From Alkalihalobacterium alkalinitrilicum (GTDB lineage Bacteria > Bacillota > Bacilli > Bacillales > Bacillaceae_F), in NCBI RefSeq assembly GCF_002019605.1, contig NZ_KV917368.1, positions 93,809-157,808 on the forward strand: a stretch of DNA of 64,000 bases. Direction: 5' to 3'. Position numbers and translations under genes: made by a program. Each line of letters opens with the position of its first letter. Position 1 is the first letter of the stretch. The notes below the pieces were generated by a model that made no database searches, had not been told where the DNA came from, and saw only the letters and a list, made by a program, of their open reading frames with translations. Below, one piece after another: positions 1-9,323 of the stretch.

Positions 1-267
1 ATTCGGATCCTCCGCCATCGTGAAGGTGATTTATCCGCCGACGAGTTAAATGAAATCAAACAACCTGTACTAATATTGTGGGGAAAATATGACAAAGTAA
101 TTCCTACTCAAATTGGTAAAAGGTTGCAATTAGACATTCCTAACGCAAAAATTTTTATTTTTGATGAAACAGGTCATTTAGTAACAGAGGAGCGTCCAAA
201 AGAATCAGCTGAACAAATTATCGAATTTTTAGATGGACTCAGAGCGGATCCAAGTTCAAAAATATAG
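1..267 (+). CDS. alpha/beta hydrolase, C-terminal part (5' end outside window)
   Basis: The reading frame is open from base 1 to the stop at 265-267, so the N-terminus lies upstream of the window. The visible 88 residues contain PVLILWGKYDKVIP, the strand and acid-bearing loop of an alpha/beta hydrolase, and then DETGHLVTEERP, which carries the catalytic His. A closing helix (EQIIEFL) follows. The nucleophile region is missing, so the substrate cannot be guessed. The end of the gene overlaps the probable promoter of the next gene. The family call is firm; the specific enzyme is unknown. Confidence 0.8.
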   Translation: MRILRHREGDLSADELNEIKQPVLILWGKYDKVIPTQIGKRLQLDIPNAKIFIFDETGHLVTEERPKESAEQIIEFLDGLRADPSSKI

Positions 268-282
268 TTGGTATGCTATAAT
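255..282 (+). promoter_or_regulatory. sigma-A promoter with extended -10, for ykuI
   Basis: A perfect TATAAT at 277-282 is preceded by TG at 274-275 (extended -10). A weak -35 (TTCAAA, 255-260) lies 16 bases upstream. It sits about 40 bases before the preferred ykuI start at 322 and overlaps the stop codon of the upstream hydrolase. Confidence 0.55.
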
Positions 283-321
283 ATGATTGTCCTAGTTGTT
301 GGTAACTTGGGAGGTGTTAAT

Positions 322-1539
322 TTGGATGCATTAGATGTCATTATGAATAAAGATAAAATTATTCCCTATTTTCAGCCAATTGTTAGTGCGGATACACAAC
401 TTGTTATTGGTTACGAGGTGTTAGCTCGTATTGAGTTAGAGGATGGCGTAAAGAGCTTAGGGTGGTTTTTTAAAGATCACACCATTCCAGATGAATATCG
501 GCAAGAGGTAGATGAATATGTATGCAATCATGCACTGGAGAAGTTCCTAGCACTTGAGAGAGAGGCTAAGCTTTTTATTAATGTCGATATGAATGATATT
601 TTAGCTAATGATGGTGAACGGCTAATCAAAAATTTAAAATCGTTTGAAAGTAAAGGACTTCTGCTTTCAAATATTGTTATTGAATTTACGGAGCAAGACT
701 TCAATGGCGATTTTTCGTTGTTAAAACATTTCATAACTTATATCCAAAGCCTAGGAATCCAACTAGCGATTGATGATGTTGGGAAAGTAGGTAGTAACTT
801 AGATCGGATTGCTCTATTAAAGCCGAATATTGTAAAAGTAGATTTAGAGTTTCTAGAGGGGGATGCCTTTCCTCAGTTATATAGAGATGTACTTTATTCT
901 TTGTCACTTCTTACAAGAAAAATAGGAGCTACTTTAATGTTTGAAGGCGTCGGTAGTTTCAATCAATTGAATTACGCATGGCGAAATGGTGGTCGGTATT
1001 ATCAAGGGTTTTACCTTTCAAGACCGAAACCGACGTTTCAAGAAGTTGATTTTTGTAAAGACTCATTAAAAAAAGAATTCCATCATTTTATTCATTATGA
1101 ACGTAAAAAGATTGAGGCGCAGTTAGTATTAACTGAAAAATTAGGACAGTTATTAAAAAATTCGTTAAAAAAATTGAAATCATTTTACAACTATGATGAT
1201 GTGGTCATGCACATTTCCAAAGAATTAAACGAAGTATCTTTTCGAATATATATTTGTGATCATGACGGTTATCAGCAATCAGGAAATGCGGTTAAAGGTG
1301 AAAATAACCTATGGAGATTAGAAGAGGGCAGCAGGTATAAGAACTGGAGTTGGCGGCCGTACTTTTTAGAAAATATCGTTCGTATGAACTATGAACGTAA
1401 AGGTTTATTATCCGATCTCTATACAGATATTGAAAAAGATGAAATGATAAGAACGTATTCATTTCCAATAAATGACCAACTATATTTATTTGTCGATATT
1501 CCATACAATTACTTGTTTGAACAAGATGGTTTAATTTAA
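322..1539 (+). CDS. ykuI: EAL-domain c-di-GMP binding protein YkuI
   Basis: This cytoplasmic protein has an N-terminal EAL domain (about residues 10-250) and a C-terminal PAS-like YkuI_C domain (about 285-400). It closely resembles B. subtilis YkuI in length (405 aa) and ending (EQDGLI). EAL-family ligands are visible: E32 (EVLAR), N87, E121/E124 (EFTE), D151-D152 (IDDVG), K172, E208 and Q228 (YYQGF). B. subtilis YkuI, as I recall it, has a degenerate loop at the DD site; here both aspartates are present, so hydrolysis of c-di-GMP is possible. TTG at 322 is chosen because GGGAGGTG lies 6 bases upstream. An in-frame start at 268 would lie inside the promoter. B. subtilis ykuI is near ykuK, but here ykuK is 24 kb away. 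Confidence 0.9.
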   Translation: MDALDVIMNKDKIIPYFQPIVSADTQLVIGYEVLARIELEDGVKSLGWFFKDHTIPDEYRQEVDEYVCNHALEKFLALEREAKLFINVDMNDILANDGERLIKNLKSFESKGLLLSNIVIEFTEQDFNGDFSLLKHFITYIQSLGIQLAIDDVGKVGSNLDRIALLKPNIVKVDLEFLEGDAFPQLYRDVLYSLSLLTRKIGATLMFEGVGSFNQLNYAWRNGGRYYQGFYLSRPKPTFQEVDFCKDSLKKEFHHFIHYERKKIEAQLVLTEKLGQLLKNSLKKLKSFYNYDDVVMHISKELNEVSFRIYICDHDGYQQSGNAVKGENNLWRLEEGSRYKNWSWRPYFLENIVRMNYERKGLLSDLYTDIEKDEMIRTYSFPINDQLYLFVDIPYNYLFEQDGLI

Positions 1540-1550
1540 CAAAAGATAAC

Positions 1551-1592
1551 GGCCTTTAAATCAAATATGGTTTTGAAGGCTTTTTGTTTTTT
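1551..1592 (+). terminator. Rho-independent terminator after ykuI
   Basis: The stem GCCTTTAAA (1552-1560) pairs with TTTTGAAGGC (1571-1580, one G-T pair) and is followed by a T-rich run to 1592. It lies 12 bases after the ykuI stop. Confidence 0.8.
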
Positions 1593-1788
1593 TCTGAAAA
1601 GTTAATTATTTGTAAAACTATAGTCAATTGCGTAGAAAACCTTTATCCTTATATGGTGAGCAAAATAGTTTTTTGGGACACTAGAAAAGCTCAATTTACT
1701 CGAACAGCAAGAATAATCTTTTATTAAGAGTATGCGGAATGGTTGAACGCATCTTCTTTCTGTTAATTGAAGGGAGTGAAATAGAAAT

Positions 1789-2967
1789 ATGATACCAAAT
1801 CAATCTGTATTTAAGCTCATGGCTTATTTATTTTTTGCGTATGCAATAATGAACATTGTTATGAGTTATATGCCTATATACTTTACGTATCAAGGGATTA
1901 GTGCGAGAGAGCTTGGTATTCTTTTAGCAGTAGGACCGCTCGCTTCTATTTTCGCACAACCGTTTTGGGGTTATATGAGTGATAAATTTAAATCAATTAA
2001 ACGGATTTTACTTATCGTCGTTGTGGGGACGTTAGCTACTGCACTTGTCTTATTTCAAATGAATAACTTTACTGGATATACGATCATGATGTTCGTATTA
2101 TTTTTATTTTTAGCGCCAGTCACAGCATTAGGGGACAGTCTTTCGCAAAAAACAGCTCTTCAACACAAAGTGAATTTTGGACGAATTCGGATGTGGGGCT
2201 CGCTAGGCTTTGCGGTTGCTTCATTATTAGCAGGTTACTACTTGACCTTTGTCGGGATCCAATTCATTATGTATCCAATTTTATTCATGACAATATTTGC
2301 GTTATTATTTGCGTTTTTACTTCATGATGTTAAAACGACGAATAAGCCTGTAACGATATTACATGCAGTAAAATTAGGGGCGAATCCACGTCTGTTTGCA
2401 TTTTTATTAATTATTGTTTTTGTTTCAATTACCCATCGAGCAAATGATACGTATCTTGGTATTTTTATTACTGAACTAGGTGGAAGAGAATCAATAATTG
2501 GCTGGGCTTGGTTTATTGGTGTTGTTTCTGAGGCGCTCGTTTTCTTTGCTACGGCATTGTGGTTTAGGAAGTTTAAGCCAATTACGTTCTTGATGATTTC
2601 AGCTATTTTATATAGTATACGGTGGTTTTTGATGGGGGCTGCGACGACACCAGAAACACTTCTTGTATTACAAGCATTGCATGGAGTAACCTTCGGAATT
2701 TTTTACATTGCAGCTTTTCAAATTGTTTCTAAGCTTGTACCTGAAGAATTGCAAGCGACAGGCCACGTATTATTCATTACGACGTTTTTTGGAATATCAG
2801 GTATCATCGGTGCCTTTGTAGGTGGTTTAATTATTCAAAGCACTGGTGTCGCACAGCTATATAGTTATTTGGGCTTTTTATCGCTTATTGGATGTATCGG
2901 CTTACTAATTTATAAGTTTATAACAGAACATCGCTTTGGAAATGCGATAGAATATTCGAAATCATAG
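1789..2967 (+). CDS. MFS transporter (MFS_1-like / YwbF-type sugar permease)
   Basis: This 392-residue polytopic membrane protein has about 12 predicted hydrophobic segments. It belongs to the major facilitator subfamily that includes LacY-like and HcaT-like permeases and B. subtilis YwbF. A cytoplasmic loop near residue 65 (GYMSDKFKSIKR) matches the MFS signature between helices 2 and 3. ATG 1789 has AGGGAGTG 8-15 bases upstream. It is a single-gene unit between ykuI and dynA, with no adjacent catabolic genes to identify a substrate. The family is clear; the substrate is unknown. Confidence 0.8.
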   Translation: MIPNQSVFKLMAYLFFAYAIMNIVMSYMPIYFTYQGISARELGILLAVGPLASIFAQPFWGYMSDKFKSIKRILLIVVVGTLATALVLFQMNNFTGYTIMMFVLFLFLAPVTALGDSLSQKTALQHKVNFGRIRMWGSLGFAVASLLAGYYLTFVGIQFIMYPILFMTIFALLFAFLLHDVKTTNKPVTILHAVKLGANPRLFAFLLIIVFVSITHRANDTYLGIFITELGGRESIIGWAWFIGVVSEALVFFATALWFRKFKPITFLMISAILYSIRWFLMGAATTPETLLVLQALHGVTFGIFYIAAFQIVSKLVPEELQATGHVLFITTFFGISGIIGAFVGGLIIQSTGVAQLYSYLGFLSLIGCIGLLIYKFITEHRFGNAIEYSKS

Positions 2968-3113
2968 GGGCTGCTCATTGAGTTGCCTCTATTAGACTTT
3001 TCAAGGCTATATAAGGTAATATTTTATAGTAACTCTACACAGATGACCAACAAGTACATTATTGTTGAATAAGATGAACGTCTTAACGATATGGATGATG
3101 GAGGTGAGGGAAC

Positions 3114-6100
3114 GTGCAACTACCAACTTCTCTTCAAGATGAAAATGTATTTATTAATAGTATGGAATTGGTGCAAGTCTTACATGGAATTAAACGAACG
3201 TTAGAGAACGATGACTATAAAAATAGTAAGATAGATGAAATCACAGAAAAAATAGAAGGACAACAGTACGGGATTGCGTTTTGTGGTCATTTCTCAGCTG
3301 GGAAGTCTACACTTATTAATGATTTACTCGGTGAATATCTCTTACCTGCGAGTCCTATTCCAACAAGTGCTAATGTTGTAAAAATGATGAGTGGTTTACC
3401 AAGGATCATTGTTGAGTTTGCTACTTCAACAAAGCAGTCAATCAATGGTATGTATGATCATGAAGTCATTCAACAATATTGCAAAGATGGCGATAATGTA
3501 ACGAAATTGACGATTTATAGTGATCAGCACGGACTACCTAAAGATTTATTTATCTTGGATACTCCAGGAATTGACTCTACAGATGACGCACATAAATTGG
3601 CAGCTGAATCAGCATTACATATTGCAGATATAGTAGTCTATATGATGGATTTCAACCATGTCCAATCGGAAATGAATTATACATTTCTCAAGGAAATGAA
3701 TCGACGGTATAAAAAGCTTATTATAGTAGTGAATCAAATTGATAAACATCAAAGGGCAGAAATGAGTTTTGAGGAATTTAAAACTCATACGATACAGTCC
3801 ATTGAAAATGAAAAAATTACGTTTGAAGCGATATTTTTTACATCGGCAGTTAATCGATTGTATCCGAACAATGAGTTGAATAAATTGAAAAGCTACTTAG
3901 AACAGGTAATTGCTAAGCGCCAGCAACTATTACCCGTTAGTGTATGGAAAGAAGTATTTTTCCTTTTGACAGAATATGAACAATGGCTGAGAAGTTCATA
4001 TAAGAGTCGCTACACTCAATTTCAAGAATTGTTATCACCGTATCATATATACGATGAATCTTTCTTGCGAGCTGAATTAGAACAAATGAAAATGGCAACA
4101 AAGCCGCATTCAGAAGTCATTGAAGAATGCGAAGAGACATTCTTACTTCAGTTCAATACACTACTTAACAACGCTAATTTAATGCCATATCATACACGGA
4201 ATTTAGCAAGGGATTTTCTAGAAGCTGAACAAATCGGCTATAAAGTTAGAGGATTATTTACTGCGAAAAAGACGAAGATGGAAAGAGAAAGAAGACGCGA
4301 AGCCCTATTTCGTGAGCTTAACGATAATGCAGTAACATATATTGATATTCATTTAAAAGATATGTTTTTTAAACTATTAAAAAACTATCAAATAAGAGAT
4401 AACAATCTTATCCAAGCAGTCCATAAATTTGCAGGTCAATTACAATTAGATGTTATCGTAAAGTCACAGAAAAAAGGTGCGTTATATACTCACGAATATG
4501 TACTAAACTTCTCGAAAACATTAATGGAAGAAGTGAAACTTCATTACCGAAAGAAAGCGAATGAACTGCTAGGACTAACAATAGAAACGTTAAATAAAAC
4601 GCTACTCCATCAAACGAAAGAGAAGATTAGGAAACGGGATGACTTAGAGAGAAAGATGGCAGCATGTGTTGGTATTCGCGAAATGAATGAAGAGATAGAA
4701 ACTAAAGTTCGTAAAATAGTAGAAAAATTAGAAGCAATTGTGGATCACAGTGGAACTAATTCAGTATATGAAAACTCTTTAATTTCTTTTAAATTTAAGG
4801 AAAGATCCGAAACGAAAGAACAAAAAAGAAAATGTATCAATTTAAGTGAGTTAGGCAGTGAGAGAGTCGATGTTAAGTCCCTTCATTTCAAGGATGAAAA
4901 AGAACGCAGATTGCGTGCTGCAGTCCATATTGAAAACATGGGTAAGATTATTGAAAAACTTCCGAGTATGAAAAGAATAGGAGAAAACTTCTTCCAACAG
5001 AGCAAAAGGCTAAAAGAGAAGAAATTTACGATTGCTTTATTTGGAGCCTTTAGTGCAGGAAAGTCTTCATTTGCAAATGCTTTAGTTGGAGCTAATGTTC
5101 TTCCCGTATCGCCACATCCAACTACGGCGACAATTAATCGAATTTTACCACCGACAGATGAGGACCCGCATGGGACAATCTACGTTTTTTATAAGAAAGA
5201 AGAACTCGTTTTATCTGAAGTTAATGAAGTTTTACGGATTGTAAATAAGTCGATTGCGTCGCTAGATGAGTTGAAATTACTGTTTGAAGAACGAGAAAAG
5301 AAACGAAAAGAAGTTGAAGAAAGTGATGATGAAGAAAAAAATGAAGACGAGCAAGCGGATTTATTTGAGCTACTTAATCCAAATCAATTGCAATATTTAA
5401 CGTTTATTATGGAAGGCTACCATGAGATGAACGAGCGATTTGGTAAGAGCGTTTCAGTTTCAAACGATAAATATAAAAAACTAGTCGCAACTGAGCGGTT
5501 TGCGGCATGTATTGAACGCATTGATGTATTTTACGATTCACTAATCGCTAGGCAAGGAATTACTCTTGTCGATACGCCAGGGGCAAATTCGAGCCATGCG
5601 AGACATACAGAACTTGCTTTTAATTTTATTAAGCATGCGGATGCGCTTGTTTTTGTGACGTATTATAATCATGCATTTTCTAGGAGTGACAAGGAATTTC
5701 TCATTCAATTAGGGAGAGTCAAAAATTGTTTCGAAACAGATAAAATGTATTTTATTATTAATGCAGCAGATTTAGCACAAAGCCAAGAAGAGATGAAGCT
5801 TGTAACCTCTCATGTTGAGAAAAACTTACTACAATGTGGGATCCGTTTTCCACAAATCTATCCTGTTTCAAGTCAACTCGCGCTCCTTGCAAAAGTGGAA
5901 AAGCAGCGCCCACTAACCAAGGATGAAAAAGAGCAATATAAGATGTTTCTCCAAGATGACAAAGAGAGAAAAGGATACGAATATTCAGGAATAGCAGCTT
6001 TCGATGCTTCATTTTATTCTTATATTATAACAGAGTTAACCAATGTAGCGATTCGAGCAGCAGATGAAGATATCATTCAACTGAGTCATACATTAAAAAA

Positions 6101-6908
6101 ATGGTATGAAGATGCAAACAAAGGTGAGGCATCGAAGCGACTACAACGAGATACGTTACGACAAGTGATTGCAACAAAAAAAGCAGAAATTATTTCGGAA
6201 AGTTTCGGAGTGGAAGAACAATTCGTTCGTCAAGAAATCCAAGAGTTATTTTACTATGTAAAACAAAGAGTATTTTATCGCTATTTTGATGAATTCAAAG
6301 AATTGATTAACCCTACCAATTTCACGAATGAGGCTAATTTTAGTCAGCAGTTGCGTCTAGGAGTTCATGGTGTTCTCCAATTTTTATCACACGACTTACT
6401 TCAAGAGTTACGAGCGACAACTTTCCGGCTGGAAGTGTATATCAAAAAATGTTTAAATGATATCGAAATGCATATCGTTGGCCATATACTAAAAGAAGAT
6501 GATTTCTCACTATTACGGTATGAGATGACGCCGCTTGAAGAAGTGAAGTTTCAATCCTTTTCTCCTATTCAAGTATCCGACTTTGACGAAGAAATGAAAG
6601 AATATGTTGATATTAAAACGTTTTTCATTGATAAGGGTCATCAACGATTACGTGATAAGGTGGAAGAACGATTAAGGTCCCCTGTTGACGAATATTTACA
6701 AACGTTTAGAGATGATTTAGAAGAGATCGCGCTAAATTGGTTCCAAGCTGAAGTAGCAGCATTAAAATCTCATCATATTTCAGAGCTTGAACAGTATGAA
6801 CAAGAAATAGAGCGGGTATTATCCGACCAAACACAGTCTATATTAATCGACAAAGTAATTAGTGAGGTTGGGAAAGAGCATCGTCAACTCACTACATATG
6901 TGGAGTGA
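3114..6908 (+). CDS. dynA: DynA (YpbR) double dynamin-like membrane GTPase
   Basis: At 1264 residues this is a fusion of two dynamin-like units, as in B. subtilis DynA (about 1190 aa), a protein involved in membrane fusion, membrane surveillance and phage tolerance. Unit 1 has P-loop GHFSAGKST (58-66), the switch Thr in PIPTSAN (T84), DTPG (149-152) and NQID (207-210). Unit 2 has P-loop GAFSAGKSS (about 644-652), HPTTA, DTPGAN (about 820) and NAAD (about 881). A charged Glu/Lys-rich insert lies near residues 725-750. Long helical regions follow each G domain and would form stalk and membrane-paddle parts. The GTG start at 3114 has GGAGGTGAG in front. The next gene follows after 39 bases and may be co-transcribed. 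Confidence 0.93.
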   Translation: MQLPTSLQDENVFINSMELVQVLHGIKRTLENDDYKNSKIDEITEKIEGQQYGIAFCGHFSAGKSTLINDLLGEYLLPASPIPTSANVVKMMSGLPRIIVEFATSTKQSINGMYDHEVIQQYCKDGDNVTKLTIYSDQHGLPKDLFILDTPGIDSTDDAHKLAAESALHIADIVVYMMDFNHVQSEMNYTFLKEMNRRYKKLIIVVNQIDKHQRAEMSFEEFKTHTIQSIENEKITFEAIFFTSAVNRLYPNNELNKLKSYLEQVIAKRQQLLPVSVWKEVFFLLTEYEQWLRSSYKSRYTQFQELLSPYHIYDESFLRAELEQMKMATKPHSEVIEECEETFLLQFNTLLNNANLMPYHTRNLARDFLEAEQIGYKVRGLFTAKKTKMERERRREALFRELNDNAVTYIDIHLKDMFFKLLKNYQIRDNNLIQAVHKFAGQLQLDVIVKSQKKGALYTHEYVLNFSKTLMEEVKLHYRKKANELLGLTIETLNKTLLHQTKEKIRKRDDLERKMAACVGIREMNEEIETKVRKIVEKLEAIVDHSGTNSVYENSLISFKFKERSETKEQKRKCINLSELGSERVDVKSLHFKDEKERRLRAAVHIENMGKIIEKLPSMKRIGENFFQQSKRLKEKKFTIALFGAFSAGKSSFANALVGANVLPVSPHPTTATINRILPPTDEDPHGTIYVFYKKEELVLSEVNEVLRIVNKSIASLDELKLLFEEREKKRKEVEESDDEEKNEDEQADLFELLNPNQLQYLTFIMEGYHEMNERFGKSVSVSNDKYKKLVATERFAACIERIDVFYDSLIARQGITLVDTPGANSSHARHTELAFNFIKHADALVFVTYYNHAFSRSDKEFLIQLGRVKNCFETDKMYFIINAADLAQSQEEMKLVTSHVEKNLLQCGIRFPQIYPVSSQLALLAKVEKQRPLTKDEKEQYKMFLQDDKERKGYEYSGIAAFDASFYSYIITELTNVAIRAADEDIIQLSHTLKKWYEDANKGEASKRLQRDTLRQVIATKKAEIISESFGVEEQFVRQEIQELFYYVKQRVFYRYFDEFKELINPTNFTNEANFSQQLRLGVHGVLQFLSHDLLQELRATTFRLEVYIKKCLNDIEMHIVGHILKEDDFSLLRYEMTPLEEVKFQSFSPIQVSDFDEEMKEYVDIKTFFIDKGHQRLRDKVEERLRSPVDEYLQTFRDDLEEIALNWFQAEVAALKSHHISELEQYEQEIERVLSDQTQSILIDKVISEVGKEHRQLTTYVE

Positions 6909-6947
6909 AAATTATGTAATCGACATAAAAATTGAGGAGGAATCATT

Positions 6948-7265
6948 ATGGAAGTAATTATAACCGATAGTGCCTATTCACGATTGGTATCAGAGTTTGA
7001 ACAAGAAGCGATTGAATTACGAGTTCTAGCAATTGATACATACGAATGCAGTACGATGTTAGAATTTCAACTTGCTCTAGATGAGCGAAGAATAGAGGAT
7101 ACAGTCATTACATGTAAAAAAGTTAACGTTTTACTTGACCAAAAAGCAATAGAGGAGATCGGTCACTATTTAAAGGTTGATTACTATGCAAATCAAGGCT
7201 ATCGTCTCATTAATTCAGCACAAACATTAGCCTACGGATTACGAATAAAAAAGAATAATGTGTAA
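6948..7265 (+). CDS. HesB/YqkB-like iron-sulfur biosynthesis fold protein
   Basis: This 105-residue protein has the small HesB/IscA-type fold pattern of Bacillus YqkB. It starts with MEVIITDSAYSRL, has a central strand block, and ends with a segment reading GYRLINSAQTLAYGL. The Cys residues of true A-type Fe-S carriers are not conserved; only two cysteines are seen (YEC and TCK), so cluster binding is doubtful. A strong SD (GAGGAGG) precedes ATG 6948. It lies 39 bases after dynA and before a strong terminator, so co-expression with dynA is likely. Its role is unknown. Confidence 0.6.
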   Translation: MEVIITDSAYSRLVSEFEQEAIELRVLAIDTYECSTMLEFQLALDERRIEDTVITCKKVNVLLDQKAIEEIGHYLKVDYYANQGYRLINSAQTLAYGLRIKKNNV

Positions 7266-7268
7266 TAA

Positions 7269-7326
7269 AATCTTGAAGCTAACTCAAATTAAATATCAAG
7301 ATTAACTATGTTTGAGTTAGCTTCAA
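7269..7326. terminator. bidirectional terminator with a competing hairpin
   Basis: A perfect 16-base inverted repeat (7273-7288 with 7311-7326, core GAAGCTAACTCAAA) lies between converging genes. Its left arm overlaps a second 8-base pairing (AATCTTGA 7269-7276 with TCAAGATT 7296-7303), so two mutually exclusive folds are possible. No long T run follows. Confidence 0.65.
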
Positions 7327-7331
7327 CTTCA

Positions 7332-7709
7332 TTAAACTTTTGTGGCTGTTGTGAACATTGAACTTACAGATTTAACAATAGGTGAAATTTGGTTTACCGT
7401 TTTAACAACTTGGTCAACGGTTTGAAATGTTTTTGCAATATCAAAGTTTCCATTTGGTCCTTTAAAGGCATTAAGGAATCCAGGACCTTGCTGACCATAA
7501 GGATGTTGCGTTCCATAAAAGTTCGGACGGTTATTAACTGGGTAATTGGGTGGCCAATTTTGTTGATAAGGTAAGTTATGATTCGGGTTCGGATAAGAGT
7601 ACATCTCATGTGGATGATAACCACTTTGGTATTGATTTTGGTAATAATTTGGTTGCTGGTAGTATGGATAGTTTTGCATCATAAATGGTGTTTCATTATA
7701 GAAATTCAA
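7332..7709 (-). CDS. yppG: YppG-like protein
   Basis: This 125-residue protein has an N-terminal two-thirds rich in Tyr, Asn, Pro and Gln (repeated PNYYQNQ-type runs). Its conserved C-terminus (FLNAFKGPNGNFDIAK, then helical VDQVVKTVNQISPIV) matches the YppG family. Such Tyr/Pro-rich tracts are typical of spore-surface proteins, but the role of YppG is not established. The start is TTG 7709, behind GGAGGGG. It is followed on the same strand by nothing, and preceded 23 bases upstream by a small heat-shock protein gene, so the two may form an operon. Confidence 0.8.
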   Translation of the reverse strand: MNFYNETPFMMQNYPYYQQPNYYQNQYQSGYHPHEMYSYPNPNHNLPYQQNWPPNYPVNNRPNFYGTQHPYGQQGPGFLNAFKGPNGNFDIAKTFQTVDQVVKTVNQISPIVKSVSSMFTTATKV

Positions 7710-7732
7710 TTTAACCCCTCCACTAACAAACG

Positions 7733-8176
7733 TTATTCAATGTCAATGACATGACGACGGTTTGGAACTTTTATTGTTAAAAGTCCGTTTTGGTATTTTG
7801 CTTTTACATCTTTTTGAGTGACAGGAAATGGCAGTGAGATGACGCGCTCTTTGACTTGAGAAGAGTATTGTTGTGAAACGTAGTGGTCTACCTCGTTTTT
7901 TTCTTCAATAAATTCCTCTTCTTTTACACCGATTTTGATGTGACTTTGATATACATCTAAGATGATTTGATCTTTTTTAACACCGGGTAATTGAGCTTCG
8001 ATAATAAAATCAGAGTCCGTTTCGTATGTTTGAACTGGAATTTGCGGGTGGAACATGCCATTATTATGAAGATTTTGGAACGCATCATAAAAAAACGAAT
8101 CGATGGATTTTAAGAAATCATTATAAGATTTTTTAATAACATCAGGTAATTGAGGTTCCTTTTTCTTATCATTCAT
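7733..8176 (-). CDS. Hsp20/alpha-crystallin small heat-shock protein
   Basis: This 147-residue protein has a central alpha-crystallin domain. A beta-strand run from TDSDFIIEAQLPGV leads through to the family motif NGLLTIKVP near the C-terminus, and the N-terminal arm is short and aromatic-rich. It acts as an ATP-independent holdase chaperone; some Bacillus members (CotP, CotM) are spore-coat proteins. ATG 8176 is preferred over the upstream in-frame ATG at 8191, because the SD GGGAGTGAT lies between them. It is probably transcribed with yppG. Confidence 0.88.
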   Translation of the reverse strand: MNDKKKEPQLPDVIKKSYNDFLKSIDSFFYDAFQNLHNNGMFHPQIPVQTYETDSDFIIEAQLPGVKKDQIILDVYQSHIKIGVKEEEFIEEKNEVDHYVSQQYSSQVKERVISLPFPVTQKDVKAKYQNGLLTIKVPNRRHVIDIE

Positions 8177-8289
8177 GCAGATCACTCCCATTCATTTTCT
8201 TATCTATTTTTACTATATGAATGAAGGGTTGTATCTGTTAGTGATAATCACCTAAAGGACAAATACCTAATGAAAAAAAGGAGGTTTTT

Positions 8290-9219
8290 ATGAAGATTTT
8301 TGATGCTCATTGTGATGCACTACTAAAGCTTTGGGAAAATCCTCAACGAAATTTTACGAACGCTAATGAAATCGATGCTAATTATGAGCGACTAGTTGCT
8401 GGAAACGTCAAAGTTCAATGTTTTGCACTATTTGCAGAACCAGACTTAACGATAGAAGAGAAATATCAATCAATTTTAAAACAAGTGGAATTGTTCCAAT
8501 CGGAGATCCTAAGTAAACACAATAAGATGAAACATATCAAAGATTGGAGAGATGTCGCTAGATTGAAAGAAGATGAGATTGGTGCTGTTCTTACACTTGA
8601 AGGTGTTGACTGTATCGGTGATAATTTAACGAAACTAAATATTTTCTATCAACTAGGTGTGAAATCGATAGGGCTAACTTGGAACCAAGCTAATTTATGT
8701 GCAGATGGAGTAGGTGAACCGCGAGGAGCGGGGCTTACCTTGTTAGGAAAACAATTTGTTCAAAATAACAATGCCAATTTGGTTTGGACCGATGTCGCTC
8801 ATCTTAGTGAAAAGGGGTTTTGGGAAGTTATAGAACTGGCAGATTATCCTGTTGCGACACATTGTAATGCTCGGGCATTGTGCGATCATGTTAGAAATTT
8901 AACAGATGAACAACTTTTAGCAATAGTAAATAAGGGGGGCTGGATTGGTCTAGTATGGCACCCCATTTTTTTAACAGGAACGGAACATGCGACCATTTCT
9001 GATTGCATACGACATATCGATCATTTGTGCTCTCTCGGTGTAAAAAATCATATTTGTTTCGGTTCAGACTTTGATGGTATTTCTGTCTATGTCAATGGCT
9101 TAGAAAACGCCAGTAAGTATCCATATTTTATTAATGAACTTTTAAAACATTTTTCAGAAGATGATGTAAAACTTTTCGCTTACGGAAATTTTGAAACATA
9201 TATTCAGCGTTTAACATAA
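8290..9219 (+). CDS. membrane dipeptidase (renal dipeptidase, peptidase M19)
   Basis: This 309-residue protein is a zinc-dependent M19 dipeptidase of the amidohydrolase superfamily. The metal-binding HxD is at the N-terminus (FDAHCD, H7 and D9). A conserved Glu lies in LTLEGVD, His residues in TDVAHLS and VATHCNAR, and the closing Asp in FGSDFDG. Bacterial members hydrolyse dipeptides, including those with D-residues. The protein lacks a signal peptide, so it is cytoplasmic. A strong SD (AAAGGAGG) precedes ATG 8290. It is a single-gene unit, and the specific substrate is unknown. Confidence 0.9.
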   Translation: MKIFDAHCDALLKLWENPQRNFTNANEIDANYERLVAGNVKVQCFALFAEPDLTIEEKYQSILKQVELFQSEILSKHNKMKHIKDWRDVARLKEDEIGAVLTLEGVDCIGDNLTKLNIFYQLGVKSIGLTWNQANLCADGVGEPRGAGLTLLGKQFVQNNNANLVWTDVAHLSEKGFWEVIELADYPVATHCNARALCDHVRNLTDEQLLAIVNKGGWIGLVWHPIFLTGTEHATISDCIRHIDHLCSLGVKNHICFGSDFDGISVYVNGLENASKYPYFINELLKHFSEDDVKLFAYGNFETYIQRLT

Positions 9220-9232
9220 TAAAGAATGAAAC

Positions 9233-9265
9233 GCTAGGAGTTGCGATGAACAACGTCATCCTAGC
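9233..9265 (+). other. stable hairpin in the leader of the ABC ATPase gene
   Basis: GCTAGGA (9233-9239) pairs with TCCTAGC (9259-9265), with an inner GTTG/CAAC pairing. No T run follows, so it does not look like a normal terminator. Confidence 0.35.
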
Positions 9266-9323
9266 TAGGGTGAATACAACTGTAATGATGTTTTAATTAA
9301 GAAATGTGTATGGAGGGGTAACG

